Assembly (NCBI GenBank): GCA_942493035.1
Contig: OW818666.1
Span: forward strand, 3,844,001 to 3,908,000
Source of the DNA: WRGT01 sp942493035
GTDB taxonomy: Bacteria > Spirochaetota > UBA4802 > UBA5550
Reading direction: 5' to 3'
DNA: 64,000 nt
The notes below the pieces were generated by a model. It was given only the letters and a program-made list of their open reading frames with translations, did no database searches and had not been told where the DNA came from. This document shows, piece by piece, positions 44,455 through 53,032 of this stretch (positions within the stretch are counted from its first letter, which is position 1; each line of letters starts with the position of its first letter). A program made the position numbers and the translations under genes.

Positions 44455-44811
44455 TTATATTTCACTTTTGCTTTTGCTGATAGCTGTTTCTATTGTATCA
44501 AATATTTTTACGTAATCTGTTAAGCCGACTATATCCATTACTTTCTTTAAATGTTCAGAGAGCCCGGTGAAAATAAAATCACCATTCTCTTCTTTATGCA
44601 TGTGGATTATTTTAATAAAAGAGGATATACCTGAAGAATTAATATAGTTTGCTTTTCGAAAATCGAATATATATATTTTTTCTTTTATCTGGCTTCGTAT
44701 TTCAAAATAAACCTGTTCCAATAATTGATCTGCTTCTGAAGTAATGTCACCTTCAAGAATTATTACAGGAAAAGATTTTTCTATTTTCCAGTTTAAATTA
44801 AATGTGCTCAT
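44455..44811 (-). CDS. STAS-domain anti-sigma antagonist, second copy
   Basis: 118 aa STAS domain. The strand-helix site ANYINSSGISSFIKIIH (residues about 58-74) has Ser-Ser-Gly, the phosphorylatable serine. The C-terminal VMDIVGLTDYVKIFDTIETA fits SpoIIAA. It is likely co-transcribed with the FGGY kinase. With the copy at 7622 and the REC-PP2C regulator at 48410 it suggests a partner-switching circuit. Confidence 0.88.
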   Translation of the reverse strand: MSTFNLNWKIEKSFPVIILEGDITSEADQLLEQVYFEIRSQIKEKIYIFDFRKANYINSSGISSFIKIIHMHKEENGDFIFTGLSEHLKKVMDIVGLTDYVKIFDTIETAISKSKSEI

Positions 44812-44953
44812 TTCGATATTATTATTCCTTTTAAAAGCGGAATATAAGAATGATTATTAATACTCAATAAAAATAACTATTTTCTTCCACTGTATGATCA
44901 GAGATGAAATAAATACTTCCCCGCCGCTAGAGGAGGTGGGGTCTGTAACTGCT

Positions 44954-44981
44954 AAAAAAACCGATGAGATTTTATCTCATC
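44954..44981 (-). terminator. Intrinsic terminator downstream of XPB
   Basis: GATGAGAT-AAA-ATCTCATC stem, followed on the minus strand by GGTTTTTTTA. About 215 nt after the XPB stop. Confidence 0.75.
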
Positions 44982-45040
44982 CGCGCTCACGACGTGGTGG
45001 AGAGTATTTTCAGAACCAGTTCATGAGTATTTGCATACTT
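44977..45040 (+). repeat. Dispersed repeat family 2, copy A
   Basis: ATCCGCGCTCACGAC then GTGGTGGAGAGTATTTTCAG and ACCAGTTCATGAGTAT aligns with the right half of the palindrome at 46963-47051 (CGGCGGGGAGCAATTTTAC, CACCAATTTATGAGTAG). Divergence is considerable. Confidence 0.5.
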
Positions 45041-45195
45041 CAAACCTAATATTAAATAATAATTCTGTTCTTCTTAAAAAATCAATTAAAATTTAAGAAT
45101 TATAGACTTACTGACCTTTTTTGCAAAAAAAATGCATTATAGATATGTTTACTGAGGTAAATGCGGCTACTTTGCTCTAAATTAAACGCTTTTAG

Positions 45196-46875
45196 TTATT
45201 CAAATTTTTTATCAAACATCTCTTCATTCATTATAGAATATGTATAACCCTGCTCTGTTAAAAATAACTGCCTGTTATGCGAAAATTTTTCTTCTACGGA
45301 ATTGGAGGTAATGATCGTATAAAAATAAGCAAAATTATCACTCTTTTTCGGTCTTAAAACTCTTCCGAGTCTTTGAGCCTCTTCCTGTCTCGATCCGAAT
45401 GTTCCTGATATCTGAATAGCTACGTTTGCATCCGGGAGATCTATTGAGAAGTTTGCTACTTTAGATACAATAAGATATTTAATCTCCCCGTATCTGAATT
45501 TTTTATATAGTTCTTCACGCTCATTCAGAGGAGTACTTCCGGTAATCATGGGAAATCCCAGGACCCGTTTATACTCTTCAAGCTGTGATATGTATTGTCC
45601 TATTATTATAATATTTGAATCTACATGATGCTTTAAAATTCGTTTCACATATTCAATTTTTTTCGGATTTTCAGATGCTATACGGAATTTCTCTCTATCT
45701 TTTGAGAGTGAGTACTGGATTCTTTTATCTTCAGGAAGTTCAATCCGGACTTCTGTACAAAGAGCTGTTGCAATCCATTTTGCTTTCTCCAGAATTTTCC
45801 ATGGCATATCATATTTTTTAGGACCGATAAGACTGAATACATCAGATTCCAGACCATCTTCGCGGATCAGAGTGGCTGTTAGTCCGAGTCTTCTTTTACT
45901 CTGAATTTCTGATGTCATACGGAATACAGGAGCAGGAAGTAGATGAACTTCGTCATAGATTATCAGGCCCCAGTTCTTTGAATTAAATAAATCGAAGTGA
46001 AGAAATCCCTCTTTTTTATTTTTACGATATGTTAAAATGTTATATGTAGCTATAGTAATAGATTTTATCTCTTTTTTATCGCCTGAATATTCACCTATCA
46101 TATCTTCAGTAAGCATTGTCTTGCTAAGAAGTTCATCTTTCCATTGTCTTAGAGCAATTGTGTTTGTTACAAGAATAAGTGTTTCAGATTTGATTGTAAT
46201 CATCGCACCTATACCGATAACAGTTTTACCTGCACCGCATGGAAGAACAACAACACCGCTTCCCCCTTCAGGACCGCCACCTTTGTAAAATGCGTTGATT
46301 GAATCGTTCTGGTAATCTCTGAAAGAGAGCCCTTTACCGTCTTCTTCAAGAGGACGGATATTTATCTCACAGGGATCACCTTCATCGTAACCTGCAAGAT
46401 CCTCAACAGGGAAACCCATTTTTATCAGCGCCTGTTTAATGTGTCCGCGGAATAATTTTTTTACTTTTATGTTGTTTAAATCTAATCTTTCATAGATATA
46501 GTTCTGCAGTTTTTTATTATAAAGAATTTCATTTATCAGGTTTGGGTCTGTAGATGATAATACAAGTTCATCTCCGGCCATAACCAGTTTAAGAAGGCCG
46601 TATCTTTTCATCTGTTCATTAATTGTAGTGTAAACAGTATCCGGTATATCGTATTTGGAATATAATTCCAGATTTTCTAATATCTCTTTTACTCGAAGAC
46701 CCGATGCAGCGGCGTTCCAGAGAGATAGTGGTGTTATGCGGTATGTATGAATATGCTCCGGACTTTTTTCTAATTCCGAGAATTGTGAAATTAAATTCCG
46801 TGCTTCTTCGAATGAAGGATTATCAACTTCTACAAGTAATGTATTGTCACTTTGTACTATAACGGGTCTTGTCAT
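45196..46875 (-). CDS. Bacterial XPB/Rad25-type DNA helicase
   Basis: 559 aa superfamily 2 helicase. Residues about 45-160 form the N-terminal XPB damage-recognition part, then motif I LPCGAGKTVIG (212-222), DEVH box in YDEVHLLPAP, motif III GLTATLIREDG, and motif VI QRLGRVLRPKKS. Such XPB proteins occur in some bacteria, among them actinobacteria and spirochaetes, where they unwind DNA. Monocistronic. No partner nuclease (Bax1-like) is adjacent. Confidence 0.93.
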   Translation of the reverse strand: MTRPVIVQSDNTLLVEVDNPSFEEARNLISQFSELEKSPEHIHTYRITPLSLWNAAASGLRVKEILENLELYSKYDIPDTVYTTINEQMKRYGLLKLVMAGDELVLSSTDPNLINEILYNKKLQNYIYERLDLNNIKVKKLFRGHIKQALIKMGFPVEDLAGYDEGDPCEINIRPLEEDGKGLSFRDYQNDSINAFYKGGGPEGGSGVVVLPCGAGKTVIGIGAMITIKSETLILVTNTIALRQWKDELLSKTMLTEDMIGEYSGDKKEIKSITIATYNILTYRKNKKEGFLHFDLFNSKNWGLIIYDEVHLLPAPVFRMTSEIQSKRRLGLTATLIREDGLESDVFSLIGPKKYDMPWKILEKAKWIATALCTEVRIELPEDKRIQYSLSKDREKFRIASENPKKIEYVKRILKHHVDSNIIIIGQYISQLEEYKRVLGFPMITGSTPLNEREELYKKFRYGEIKYLIVSKVANFSIDLPDANVAIQISGTFGSRQEEAQRLGRVLRPKKSDNFAYFYTIITSNSVEEKFSHNRQLFLTEQGYTYSIMNEEMFDKKFE

Positions 46876-46962
46876 TTTATCATCACATTTAAAGGATTTA
46901 TTTTGTTAGTGTCAGAAAAAACTTTTGTCAATATAAAAAAGCATTATGATTGAATTTGTTTA

Positions 46963-47051
46963 GTATCTACTCAAAAATTGGTGGAATTTCATATCCGCTG
47001 CGACACAGACACGGCGGGGAGCAATTTTACCACCAATTTATGAGTAGATAC
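46963..47051. repeat. 89-bp palindrome (repeat family 2, copy B)
   Basis: The outer arms GTATCTACTCA (46963-46973) and TGAGTAGATAC (47041-47051) are perfectly complementary; the next layer AAATTGGTGG/CCACCAATTT continues the pairing. The centre holds CCGCTG...CACGGCGG. It lies between the XPB and glycosyltransferase genes, both on the minus strand. The right half is related to 44977-45040. Confidence 0.8.
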
Positions 47052-47074
47052 TTTGTCCACTTTAAAGTTTTCTA

Positions 47075-47776
47075 TTAATTTATAGATCCTTTATTATATA
47101 AATATTTTTCAGTTTCAATAACTGCAATAAAAGTTTCCAGCGGGGTGTCATACAATGCCAGCTCTTTACCGAATGAAGAGCCTGATTCGGACGGTATTTC
47201 TATTATACTGTAACCGAAGTACGAACTTTGCACGAAAAGCTGTAATAATACGCTATGATCTTCTACTGTAAGATCTATATCTCTGGTGGTAGTGATATTG
47301 TATCCTTTTATTTCTGATAACGGATCAGTCAAATTCAAGTCAGTTACCTTATTCAGATAATCAGTAAGATCTTCAAAAAATTGTAAAAGATTCTCATCAA
47401 TCTTACTGTAATCGGAATTTTCTAGAATTCTGCTGCATGTTACAATGTCATATCCGTAATCTAGATTATTGATAATCTCCGGGATATCTTTTACGAAACC
47501 GGGTTCTTCCGGATTTAAAGTTATTAAATAGTTATAATCTAAATCCCTGGCAAAAACTACAGCAGATGAAAGACAGGCTCCATAACCTAAACCTTCATCA
47601 TGAATGATACTCTTAACGAACTTAAAATCTTTTATCTCATCAAGGATGTCGTAATCTGACCCATCATCAATTATAAGAATATCTATATTATCAAAATTCT
47701 GTATTTCAAGAATCGCACTTTTAATAAATTCCAGATTGTTATTCGAAATAGCTGTAATTAATATTTTTTTATCCAT
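47075..47776 (-). CDS. Family 2 glycosyltransferase-like protein
   Basis: 233 aa with a GT-A fold start: the sugar-nucleotide strand ILITAISNNNLEFI, the DxD-like IDILIIDDGSDYD, and a glycine-rich GLGYGACLSSAVVFA. The usual late catalytic motifs are weak: NPEEPGF and the C-terminal part diverge. There is no membrane helix. The donor and acceptor are unknown. It stands alone with an AGGG ribosome site, flanked by a repeat on the 3' side. Confidence 0.75.
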   Translation of the reverse strand: MDKKILITAISNNNLEFIKSAILEIQNFDNIDILIIDDGSDYDILDEIKDFKFVKSIIHDEGLGYGACLSSAVVFARDLDYNYLITLNPEEPGFVKDIPEIINNLDYGYDIVTCSRILENSDYSKIDENLLQFFEDLTDYLNKVTDLNLTDPLSEIKGYNITTTRDIDLTVEDHSVLLQLFVQSSYFGYSIIEIPSESGSSFGKELALYDTPLETFIAVIETEKYLYNKGSIN

Positions 47777-48035
47777 GTTTTTCCCTGAATCATTTATTAT
47801 ATACCATGATATAAAGTTTGCTTATCTAATCAATATAATATTATTGAGTTATTAACAAAAACGACGTTTTTACATCTCTTTCTGTCTATTTATTATGAGA
47901 TAAAAGACACGTTTCACAAATAAACAGGCTTTAAGAAGTATTTGCTTAAAAATAGTATTGAATATGTAGATTTTATTGACCACTGCGGGTCATGTTATAT
48001 TTTAGTTTTTTTATTTTACCCTGAAGGAGATTGGT

Positions 48036-48380
48036 ATGGCAGTTTTAATAAAAGATATTCAAAGAAATAATAATGAAATAATCAGGATAGAAGTTTCTGA
48101 ATTCAAAGGAAAGGAACTGATAAACTTACGTATCTGGTACGTTGCCGGAAGAGATATGGATGGCACAGATATTTATAAGCCTACACAGAAGGGTGTAGCT
48201 CTTAATCTTTCTGAGTTTTCTGAGCTTAAAGATGGTATTGATAAACTGGAAGCTTATATTAAAGATAAAACTTCAGGGACAGTTCCTGAGCAGCCTGCGC
48301 CGGTAAATAAAGCCGATTATTCAGAGGGGATACCTGATCAGGAAGAAGTAGAAGCTGAGGATACTGAAGAGAAAGAGTAA
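48036..48380 (+). CDS. PC4/p15-domain ssDNA-binding protein
   Basis: 114 aa. The N-terminal 65 residues match the PC4 domain: INLRIWYVAGRDMDGTDIYKP and TQKGVALNLSEFSELKDGI, the strands and helix that bind single-stranded DNA in the eukaryotic coactivator PC4. The C-terminal tail is acidic and disordered (EEVEAEDTEEKE). AAGGAG precedes the start. Such proteins are scattered among bacteria; their role is probably in DNA repair or transcription. Confidence 0.85.
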   Translation: MAVLIKDIQRNNNEIIRIEVSEFKGKELINLRIWYVAGRDMDGTDIYKPTQKGVALNLSEFSELKDGIDKLEAYIKDKTSGTVPEQPAPVNKADYSEGIPDQEEVEAEDTEEKE

Positions 48381-48409
48381 AATTCGTTATAAGTTATAAA
48401 TGATGATAT

Positions 48410-49558
48410 TTAAAATTCTATATTCAGAAAAGCAATGTCATCATTTATTTCCGTACCCTGTGTGTATTTCTTAACAGTTTTAAGCAGTTCATCACAAAAG
48501 TCTTTCCCATGGAGATTCTGATTATTTTTTATAAATCTGGCAAGCCTTATCTCGCCAAAATCTTCATCTTCTCTATTTTTTGCTTCTGTGATGCCATCGG
48601 TATATAAGAAAAGTCTATCTCCATCGGATACAGAAATTCTTTTTTCTTCATAATCTGTATCATCGGATATCCCGATAAACCATCCGAAAGAATCAAGCGC
48701 AACAATCTGATTTTTTGATGCCTTATAATATAATGGCCGGGTGTGACCTGCATTGGAATAAGAGAGAGTTTTCGTAGATTTATTATAAATAAGATAAAAA
48801 GCCGTTATATACTGCATATCAAGAAGTGTTCCGCGTAGCTGTTTATTTATTTCATGCATAAGATCTGCGGCGTTGTTAAATTTTTCAGCATAGATACTGA
48901 ATAGCATCTTTGACATTGTCATTGTCAGAGCGGCAGGGATACCGTGACCCGTAACATCAGCAATAAGAAATGCTGATCTATCTTCATCGAGCTTGTAGCA
49001 GTCAAAAAAATCACCTCCGATATCCTCTATAGGGAGATATATTCCACTGATCTTAGGGTAATTTATAAAATCAAAATTGTCCGGGATAATAAACTGCTGT
49101 ATTTTTTTCGCAGCTTCAAGTTCTCTTTTAATCAGCTGATTCTTCTGGTATAATTCGGAATTAACTTTTTTTAACCGCAGTAATGAAAATACCCTGGCAA
49201 TAAGTTCCTCTTCATTCAGCGGTTTGAGCAGGTAATCATCTGCCCCGATATTAAGCCCTTTAATTTTTGAGTTTAGGTCATCGAGACCGGTCATAAGAAT
49301 CACAGGAATAAATTCTTTTTTTTCTCTCTTCTGAAACTCCTTTAGAAATCCGAAACCGTCCATTTCAGGCATGATAATATCAAGAAGTATAAGGTCATAA
49401 TCCTTACCGTTGAGCATTTCCAGTCCCTTAATTCCGTTTTCAGCTTCGAATACATCAATATTAAGAGGAGTTAGGATTTTACTTATAAATACCCTGTTTA
49501 GTTTACTGTCATCGATACAGAGTATTTCGAACTTTTTATTATTTTCTTTTTTTGTCAT
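48410..49558 (-). CDS. Response regulator with PP2C (RsbU-type) phosphatase domain
   Basis: 382 aa. Residues about 10-125: a receiver domain (CIDDSKLNRV acidic pair, phospho-Asp in LILLDIIMPEMDG, Lys in ADDYLLKPL). Residues about 150-380: a SpoIIE/PP2C phosphatase with metal Asp residues in EDIGGDFFDC, IADVTGHGIPAAL and LYTDGITEAKN, and a final DDIAFLNIEF. It would dephosphorylate a STAS antagonist when phosphorylated. Two candidates are in this window. The cognate histidine kinase is not. Confidence 0.95.
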   Translation of the reverse strand: MTKKENNKKFEILCIDDSKLNRVFISKILTPLNIDVFEAENGIKGLEMLNGKDYDLILLDIIMPEMDGFGFLKEFQKREKKEFIPVILMTGLDDLNSKIKGLNIGADDYLLKPLNEEELIARVFSLLRLKKVNSELYQKNQLIKRELEAAKKIQQFIIPDNFDFINYPKISGIYLPIEDIGGDFFDCYKLDEDRSAFLIADVTGHGIPAALTMTMSKMLFSIYAEKFNNAADLMHEINKQLRGTLLDMQYITAFYLIYNKSTKTLSYSNAGHTRPLYYKASKNQIVALDSFGWFIGISDDTDYEEKRISVSDGDRLFLYTDGITEAKNREDEDFGEIRLARFIKNNQNLHGKDFCDELLKTVKKYTQGTEINDDIAFLNIEF

Positions 49559-49637
49559 TGTTTATTATTGTACTTTTTTTAATTTGTTCATAATACTATT
49601 ATTTACCATAGCTTCATTCCTTTAGTGCAATGCTCTG

Positions 49638-49670
49638 AAATTCTAAGGAAACATTGTTTACTTAGAATTT
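49638..49670. terminator. Inverted repeat in the divergent gap
   Basis: AAATTCTAAG (49638-49647) and CTTAGAATTT (49661-49670) form a perfect 10-bp stem with a 13-nt loop between the REC-PP2C gene and the radical SAM gene. As the flanking genes diverge it is more likely an operator or leader hairpin than a terminator. Confidence 0.4.
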
Positions 49671-49730
49671 TCACTATATTACATTATAGATTATTCAATT
49701 ATTAATTACAAGACTGTTTTTTAGGAAAAT

Positions 49731-51608
49731 ATGAAAATACTATTTATACAATTACCACTTATTGATCATTCATACGGATATGTTAATGGAAACATCGACT
49801 ATGCCCCTGCAGTAATCTCATCTTATATTAAAAAGAATTATGGTGATATTATATGCCAGACTCTCCCGTCAGTACTATCCAATTTCTGTTCAGATGAAAT
49901 CATAACAAAATATGCTGCGGCTGAGTCACCTGATGTTATCTGCTTCACTTCATATCTCTGGAATGTTGAAAGAAATCTTCGTCTTTCCGGAATGATCCGC
50001 GAAAAACTCGATTCTGTATTAATTCTTTTTGGAGGACCTGAAATTTCTGAGGGGAGTATTGCATTATCATCTCATCATCCGGAAGTAGATATTTTTATTT
50101 CCGGTGAAGGGGAGTGGTTCTTTGACTCATTTTTATCAGGTCGTGATATCCGCTATATTGATGTAGAAAACAATTCTGTTGCTGTTCAATCTGAAGTTGA
50201 GCTGGTTAATAAAGAGAGTATTGTTGAGCCACTCTCTGCCAATCGTCTCAACACTCTTGTTGATGGTTCAGTTTTTATCGAGATGACCCGCGGCTGTCCA
50301 TATAAGTGCAGTTATTGTTTCTACTCAAAAAATCAGCAGAAGGTAAGGGAGCTCCCTTTTTCTCTGTTAACTGACGTAATCAGAAAAAGGGGTGAAATAA
50401 AAGAGATTTATATTTTAAGCCCCACCTTTGACCGCTCAAAAGACTTTATATCACACTTAAGAATTCTGAAGAGTATGAATCATCATGTCAGTCTTCATAC
50501 AGAAATCAGAACTGACCGGATTACGCCTGAAATAGCAGAGCTCATGTATGATGCAGGATTCCGCAGCCTCGAAGTGGGTCTCCAGTCCATGAATAAAAAA
50601 GCTCTTGGTAACGTGAAGAGGGATACGGACCCTGAGAAGGAAATGTATGGTATAGGGAATCTTGCAGATGCCGGAATTGATTTAAAAATCGGGATAATTC
50701 CCGGGCTTCCTGGGGATGACATAACGAGTTTTACAAAAACTATAGATGTTCTGTGTGATAGAGGATTTGGTGATTTCATTGAGCTCTATCCATTAATGAT
50801 ACTTCCTGGCACAGCAATAAGAGAAAAGAGTGAAAAGGATAAAATATCTTTTCAGAATAAACCCCCTTATTATTTTCTTGAAGGATGGAATTTTAAATTC
50901 GAAAACATTAAAAAGCTGTCAAACTATATGGAGCAGAAAACAGGGATGTCATCGAAGATTTTTTATCTTCCAGATTTTACAAACTGCAGCGATTCTCTCT
51001 ATACACGGGGTCTGATTTTTAATAGTAATTCTGATCCATGGCCTATGGAAAAAATATCAAGGGAAGTTGATACAATTGTCACAGATATTCACATCACAGT
51101 TGAGGAATCTGAAAATTTTTATACTAATTTAACCAGATTTATTGTTTCAGCTGATATGAGCAGGCTTTACAATATAATTGTTTATTCTGATATCCTGATC
51201 AATGACGCACTTCTGGTTACTACAGTAAATGAATATGAAACTGACAATTTTTACCGGAGATTGAATGTATTCAATTCATTTTCAGAGGGTGCTTTATTTC
51301 AATTTTTTCATATTATAGACAATATGACACAATATCTTGAAGCTGTAAAAAAATATAGTTTTATTCATCCGGTATTGCTGGTTAACTCTTTGTCGATGAA
51401 GGATATTCTAAAAAATGATTTTAATGATATCCCCTTGCTTCTTGAAGATGGTATATATCCTGAATTAAAAGAATTCCTGATTTCTGCATATAATGAGAAT
51501 CCTGAATATGTAGCGTTTAAGAATGAAAATGAGATGCAGGAGTTTTATAACGACCTGGGGATTGATGCAGTTAAGTTTCCATTTAATTTTGGTTTAAAAC
51601 TAATGTAA
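49731..51608 (+). CDS. B12-binding-domain radical SAM protein
   Basis: 625 aa. The N-terminal cobalamin-binding fold (KILFIQLPLIDHSYGYVNGN to GGPEISEGS) is followed by the radical SAM motif RGCPYKCSYCFYSK (C-x3-C-x2-C, about residues 187-200) and an Elp3-like barrel with FRSLEVGLQSMN and IGIIPGLPGDD. Residues about 450-625 form an extra domain without a recognised motif. The barrel resembles the BchE/magnesium-protoporphyrin type, but the reaction is unknown. GGAA upstream of the ATG. Confidence 0.88.
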   Translation: MKILFIQLPLIDHSYGYVNGNIDYAPAVISSYIKKNYGDIICQTLPSVLSNFCSDEIITKYAAAESPDVICFTSYLWNVERNLRLSGMIREKLDSVLILFGGPEISEGSIALSSHHPEVDIFISGEGEWFFDSFLSGRDIRYIDVENNSVAVQSEVELVNKESIVEPLSANRLNTLVDGSVFIEMTRGCPYKCSYCFYSKNQQKVRELPFSLLTDVIRKRGEIKEIYILSPTFDRSKDFISHLRILKSMNHHVSLHTEIRTDRITPEIAELMYDAGFRSLEVGLQSMNKKALGNVKRDTDPEKEMYGIGNLADAGIDLKIGIIPGLPGDDITSFTKTIDVLCDRGFGDFIELYPLMILPGTAIREKSEKDKISFQNKPPYYFLEGWNFKFENIKKLSNYMEQKTGMSSKIFYLPDFTNCSDSLYTRGLIFNSNSDPWPMEKISREVDTIVTDIHITVEESENFYTNLTRFIVSADMSRLYNIIVYSDILINDALLVTTVNEYETDNFYRRLNVFNSFSEGALFQFFHIIDNMTQYLEAVKKYSFIHPVLLVNSLSMKDILKNDFNDIPLLLEDGIYPELKEFLISAYNENPEYVAFKNENEMQEFYNDLGIDAVKFPFNFGLKLM

Positions 51609-51619
51609 ATTTTAAAATA

Positions 51620-51653
51620 AGTGTATCCGCCTTGATTCTTAAGCGGATACACT
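51620..51653. terminator. Hairpin between convergent genes
   Basis: AGTGTATCCGC and GCGGATACACT form a perfect 11-bp stem with a 12-nt loop. No long T-run, but the position between two stops supports a terminator. Confidence 0.65.
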
Positions 51654-51660
51654 GTGACTG

Positions 51661-52503
51661 TTATATTAATCCGTTAATCTCATCATTCATCTGCTTAAGA
51701 GCTTCCACTGATGCATCATCGTATTTCAAATCTTTAAATTTTTTATATGCATAGTTCAGTGAACTCGACGCGTTGATTCTGTGTATTTCAATATCAGAAG
51801 ATCTTTTAATAACCTTAATTACCTCTTCAATGCTTCCACCCTGCACACCAACACCTGGAATAAGAAATGGAATCTCTCTCCCCGAATTGATAAATATGTC
51901 AGAGATTTTTTCAAGCTGTTCAGGATATGTTGCTCCAGCTACTGAACCGATACCGGGGTGATACCATTTTATAATAAGTTCGGCAACATGAATAAACATC
52001 TCTTTACTGTCTGACTTAATATCCTGAATCTCTCCTGAACTGCTGTTTGATGTTTTAGTAAGAATATAATATCCCTTAGCCGGATAATCTTTGATATAAG
52101 GTTCTATTGAGTCATATCCCATATAAGGTGAAAGTGTCACTGAATCTGCATCAAAAAAATCAAAAGCTTCTTTTGCATATGCTTTCGCAGTTTTTCCAAT
52201 ATCCCCTCGTTTATAATCGAGAATAACCGGAATTCCTGCTGCTTTATAAATCTTTATAATCTTTTCAAGTGATGCAATACCGTCAATTCCATACTGAGCA
52301 TAGAAAGCATAATTCGGTTTTACAGCTCCGGGATAAATATTTTTCTGAATGTGTCTGTTGAGAATATTTTCATAGAATTTAAAAATCCGTTCCCCAGGAG
52401 TTCCATATTTTTCAGGGATATCTTCAATTACCGGGTCAAGGCCCATGCATACAATACTTGAAAATTTTTCAGCGCTGTTTTTAAGCAGTTCAATGTAGTT
52501 CAT
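51661..52503 (-). CDS. pyrF: Orotidine 5'-phosphate decarboxylase (type 2)
   Basis: 280 aa. CMGLDPVIEDIP at the N-terminus, the catalytic DYKRGDIGKTAKAYA (residues about 93-107), and IPGVGVQGG with late ASSSLNYAY typical of the longer type-2 enzymes. It makes UMP. Its start overlaps the macrodomain gene stop by 14 bp and has GGAAG upstream. Third gene of a mogA-macrodomain-pyrF operon. Confidence 0.96.
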   Translation of the reverse strand: MNYIELLKNSAEKFSSIVCMGLDPVIEDIPEKYGTPGERIFKFYENILNRHIQKNIYPGAVKPNYAFYAQYGIDGIASLEKIIKIYKAAGIPVILDYKRGDIGKTAKAYAKEAFDFFDADSVTLSPYMGYDSIEPYIKDYPAKGYYILTKTSNSSSGEIQDIKSDSKEMFIHVAELIIKWYHPGIGSVAGATYPEQLEKISDIFINSGREIPFLIPGVGVQGGSIEEVIKVIKRSSDIEIHRINASSSLNYAYKKFKDLKYDDASVEALKQMNDEINGLI

Positions 52504-53032
52504 TTTTTTTATCTTCCAGAGTTTTTATATATATTTCATAATTGTCATTATCAAAGAGGACAAAAGAGACATCAACGGGATACTCCTCCTTTTCCATAAA
52601 GCTAATAACTGTTTCAATTGCTATTTCAGCTGCTTCATTTTTCGGATATCTATATACTCCTGTAGATATTGCAGGGAAGGATACTGATTTGAGATTGTTT
52701 TCTTTTACAAGAAGCATGGAGTTCCAGTAGGAGTTGCGAAGTATTTCAGATTCTTTATTTTTTCCATCTTTATATACCGGTCCGGGAGTGTGAATAACAT
52801 ACTTCGCCTTAAGATTATAACCAGAGGTTATTCTGGCCTCTCCTGAATTGCATCCGTTGAATTTTCTGCACTCTTCAAGAAGTCGTGAACCGGCAGCATT
52901 ATGAATTGCCCCGTCAACGCCACCACCTCCAAGAAGTGAAGTATTGGCAGCGTTGACAATAGCATCGGTGCTTTCTGATGTAATATCACCTTTTTTAATA
53001 GTTATATGTGAAACTACATCGTGCCTAAGCAT
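52490..53032 (-). CDS. Macrodomain protein (ADP-ribosyl hydrolase type)
   Basis: 180 aa. The ADP-ribose pocket is seen in IVNAANTSLLGGGGVDGAIHNAAG (about residues 26-49) and the second loop SFPAISTGVYRYP. The MacroD-type catalytic region fits O-acetyl-ADP-ribose or mono-ADP-ribose hydrolysis. It overlaps the mogA stop by 8 bp and the pyrF start by 14 bp. No NAD-consuming enzyme is adjacent. Confidence 0.93.
   Translation of the reverse strand: MLRHDVVSHITIKKGDITSESTDAIVNAANTSLLGGGGVDGAIHNAAGSRLLEECRKFNGCNSGEARITSGYNLKAKYVIHTPGPVYKDGKNKESEILRNSYWNSMLLVKENNLKSVSFPAISTGVYRYPKNEAAEIAIETVISFMEKEEYPVDVSFVLFDNDNYEIYIKTLEDKKNELH

Larger units (their letters stand above)
44812..45195. other. 384-bp region with hairpins between STAS and XPB genes
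   Basis: It contains a GC-rich palindrome (CCCCGCC at about 44921 with GGTGGGG at about 44935), a terminator at 44954-44981, and a repeat copy at 44977-45040. The rest is AT-rich without a gene I trust. Confidence 0.5.

Noticed and set aside
44894..45049. 51-codon open frame on the plus strand (MIRDEINTSPPLEEVG start)
   Set aside because: It runs through a terminator hairpin and a repeat, and has no ribosome site or promoter. It is most likely chance reading through palindromic DNA.
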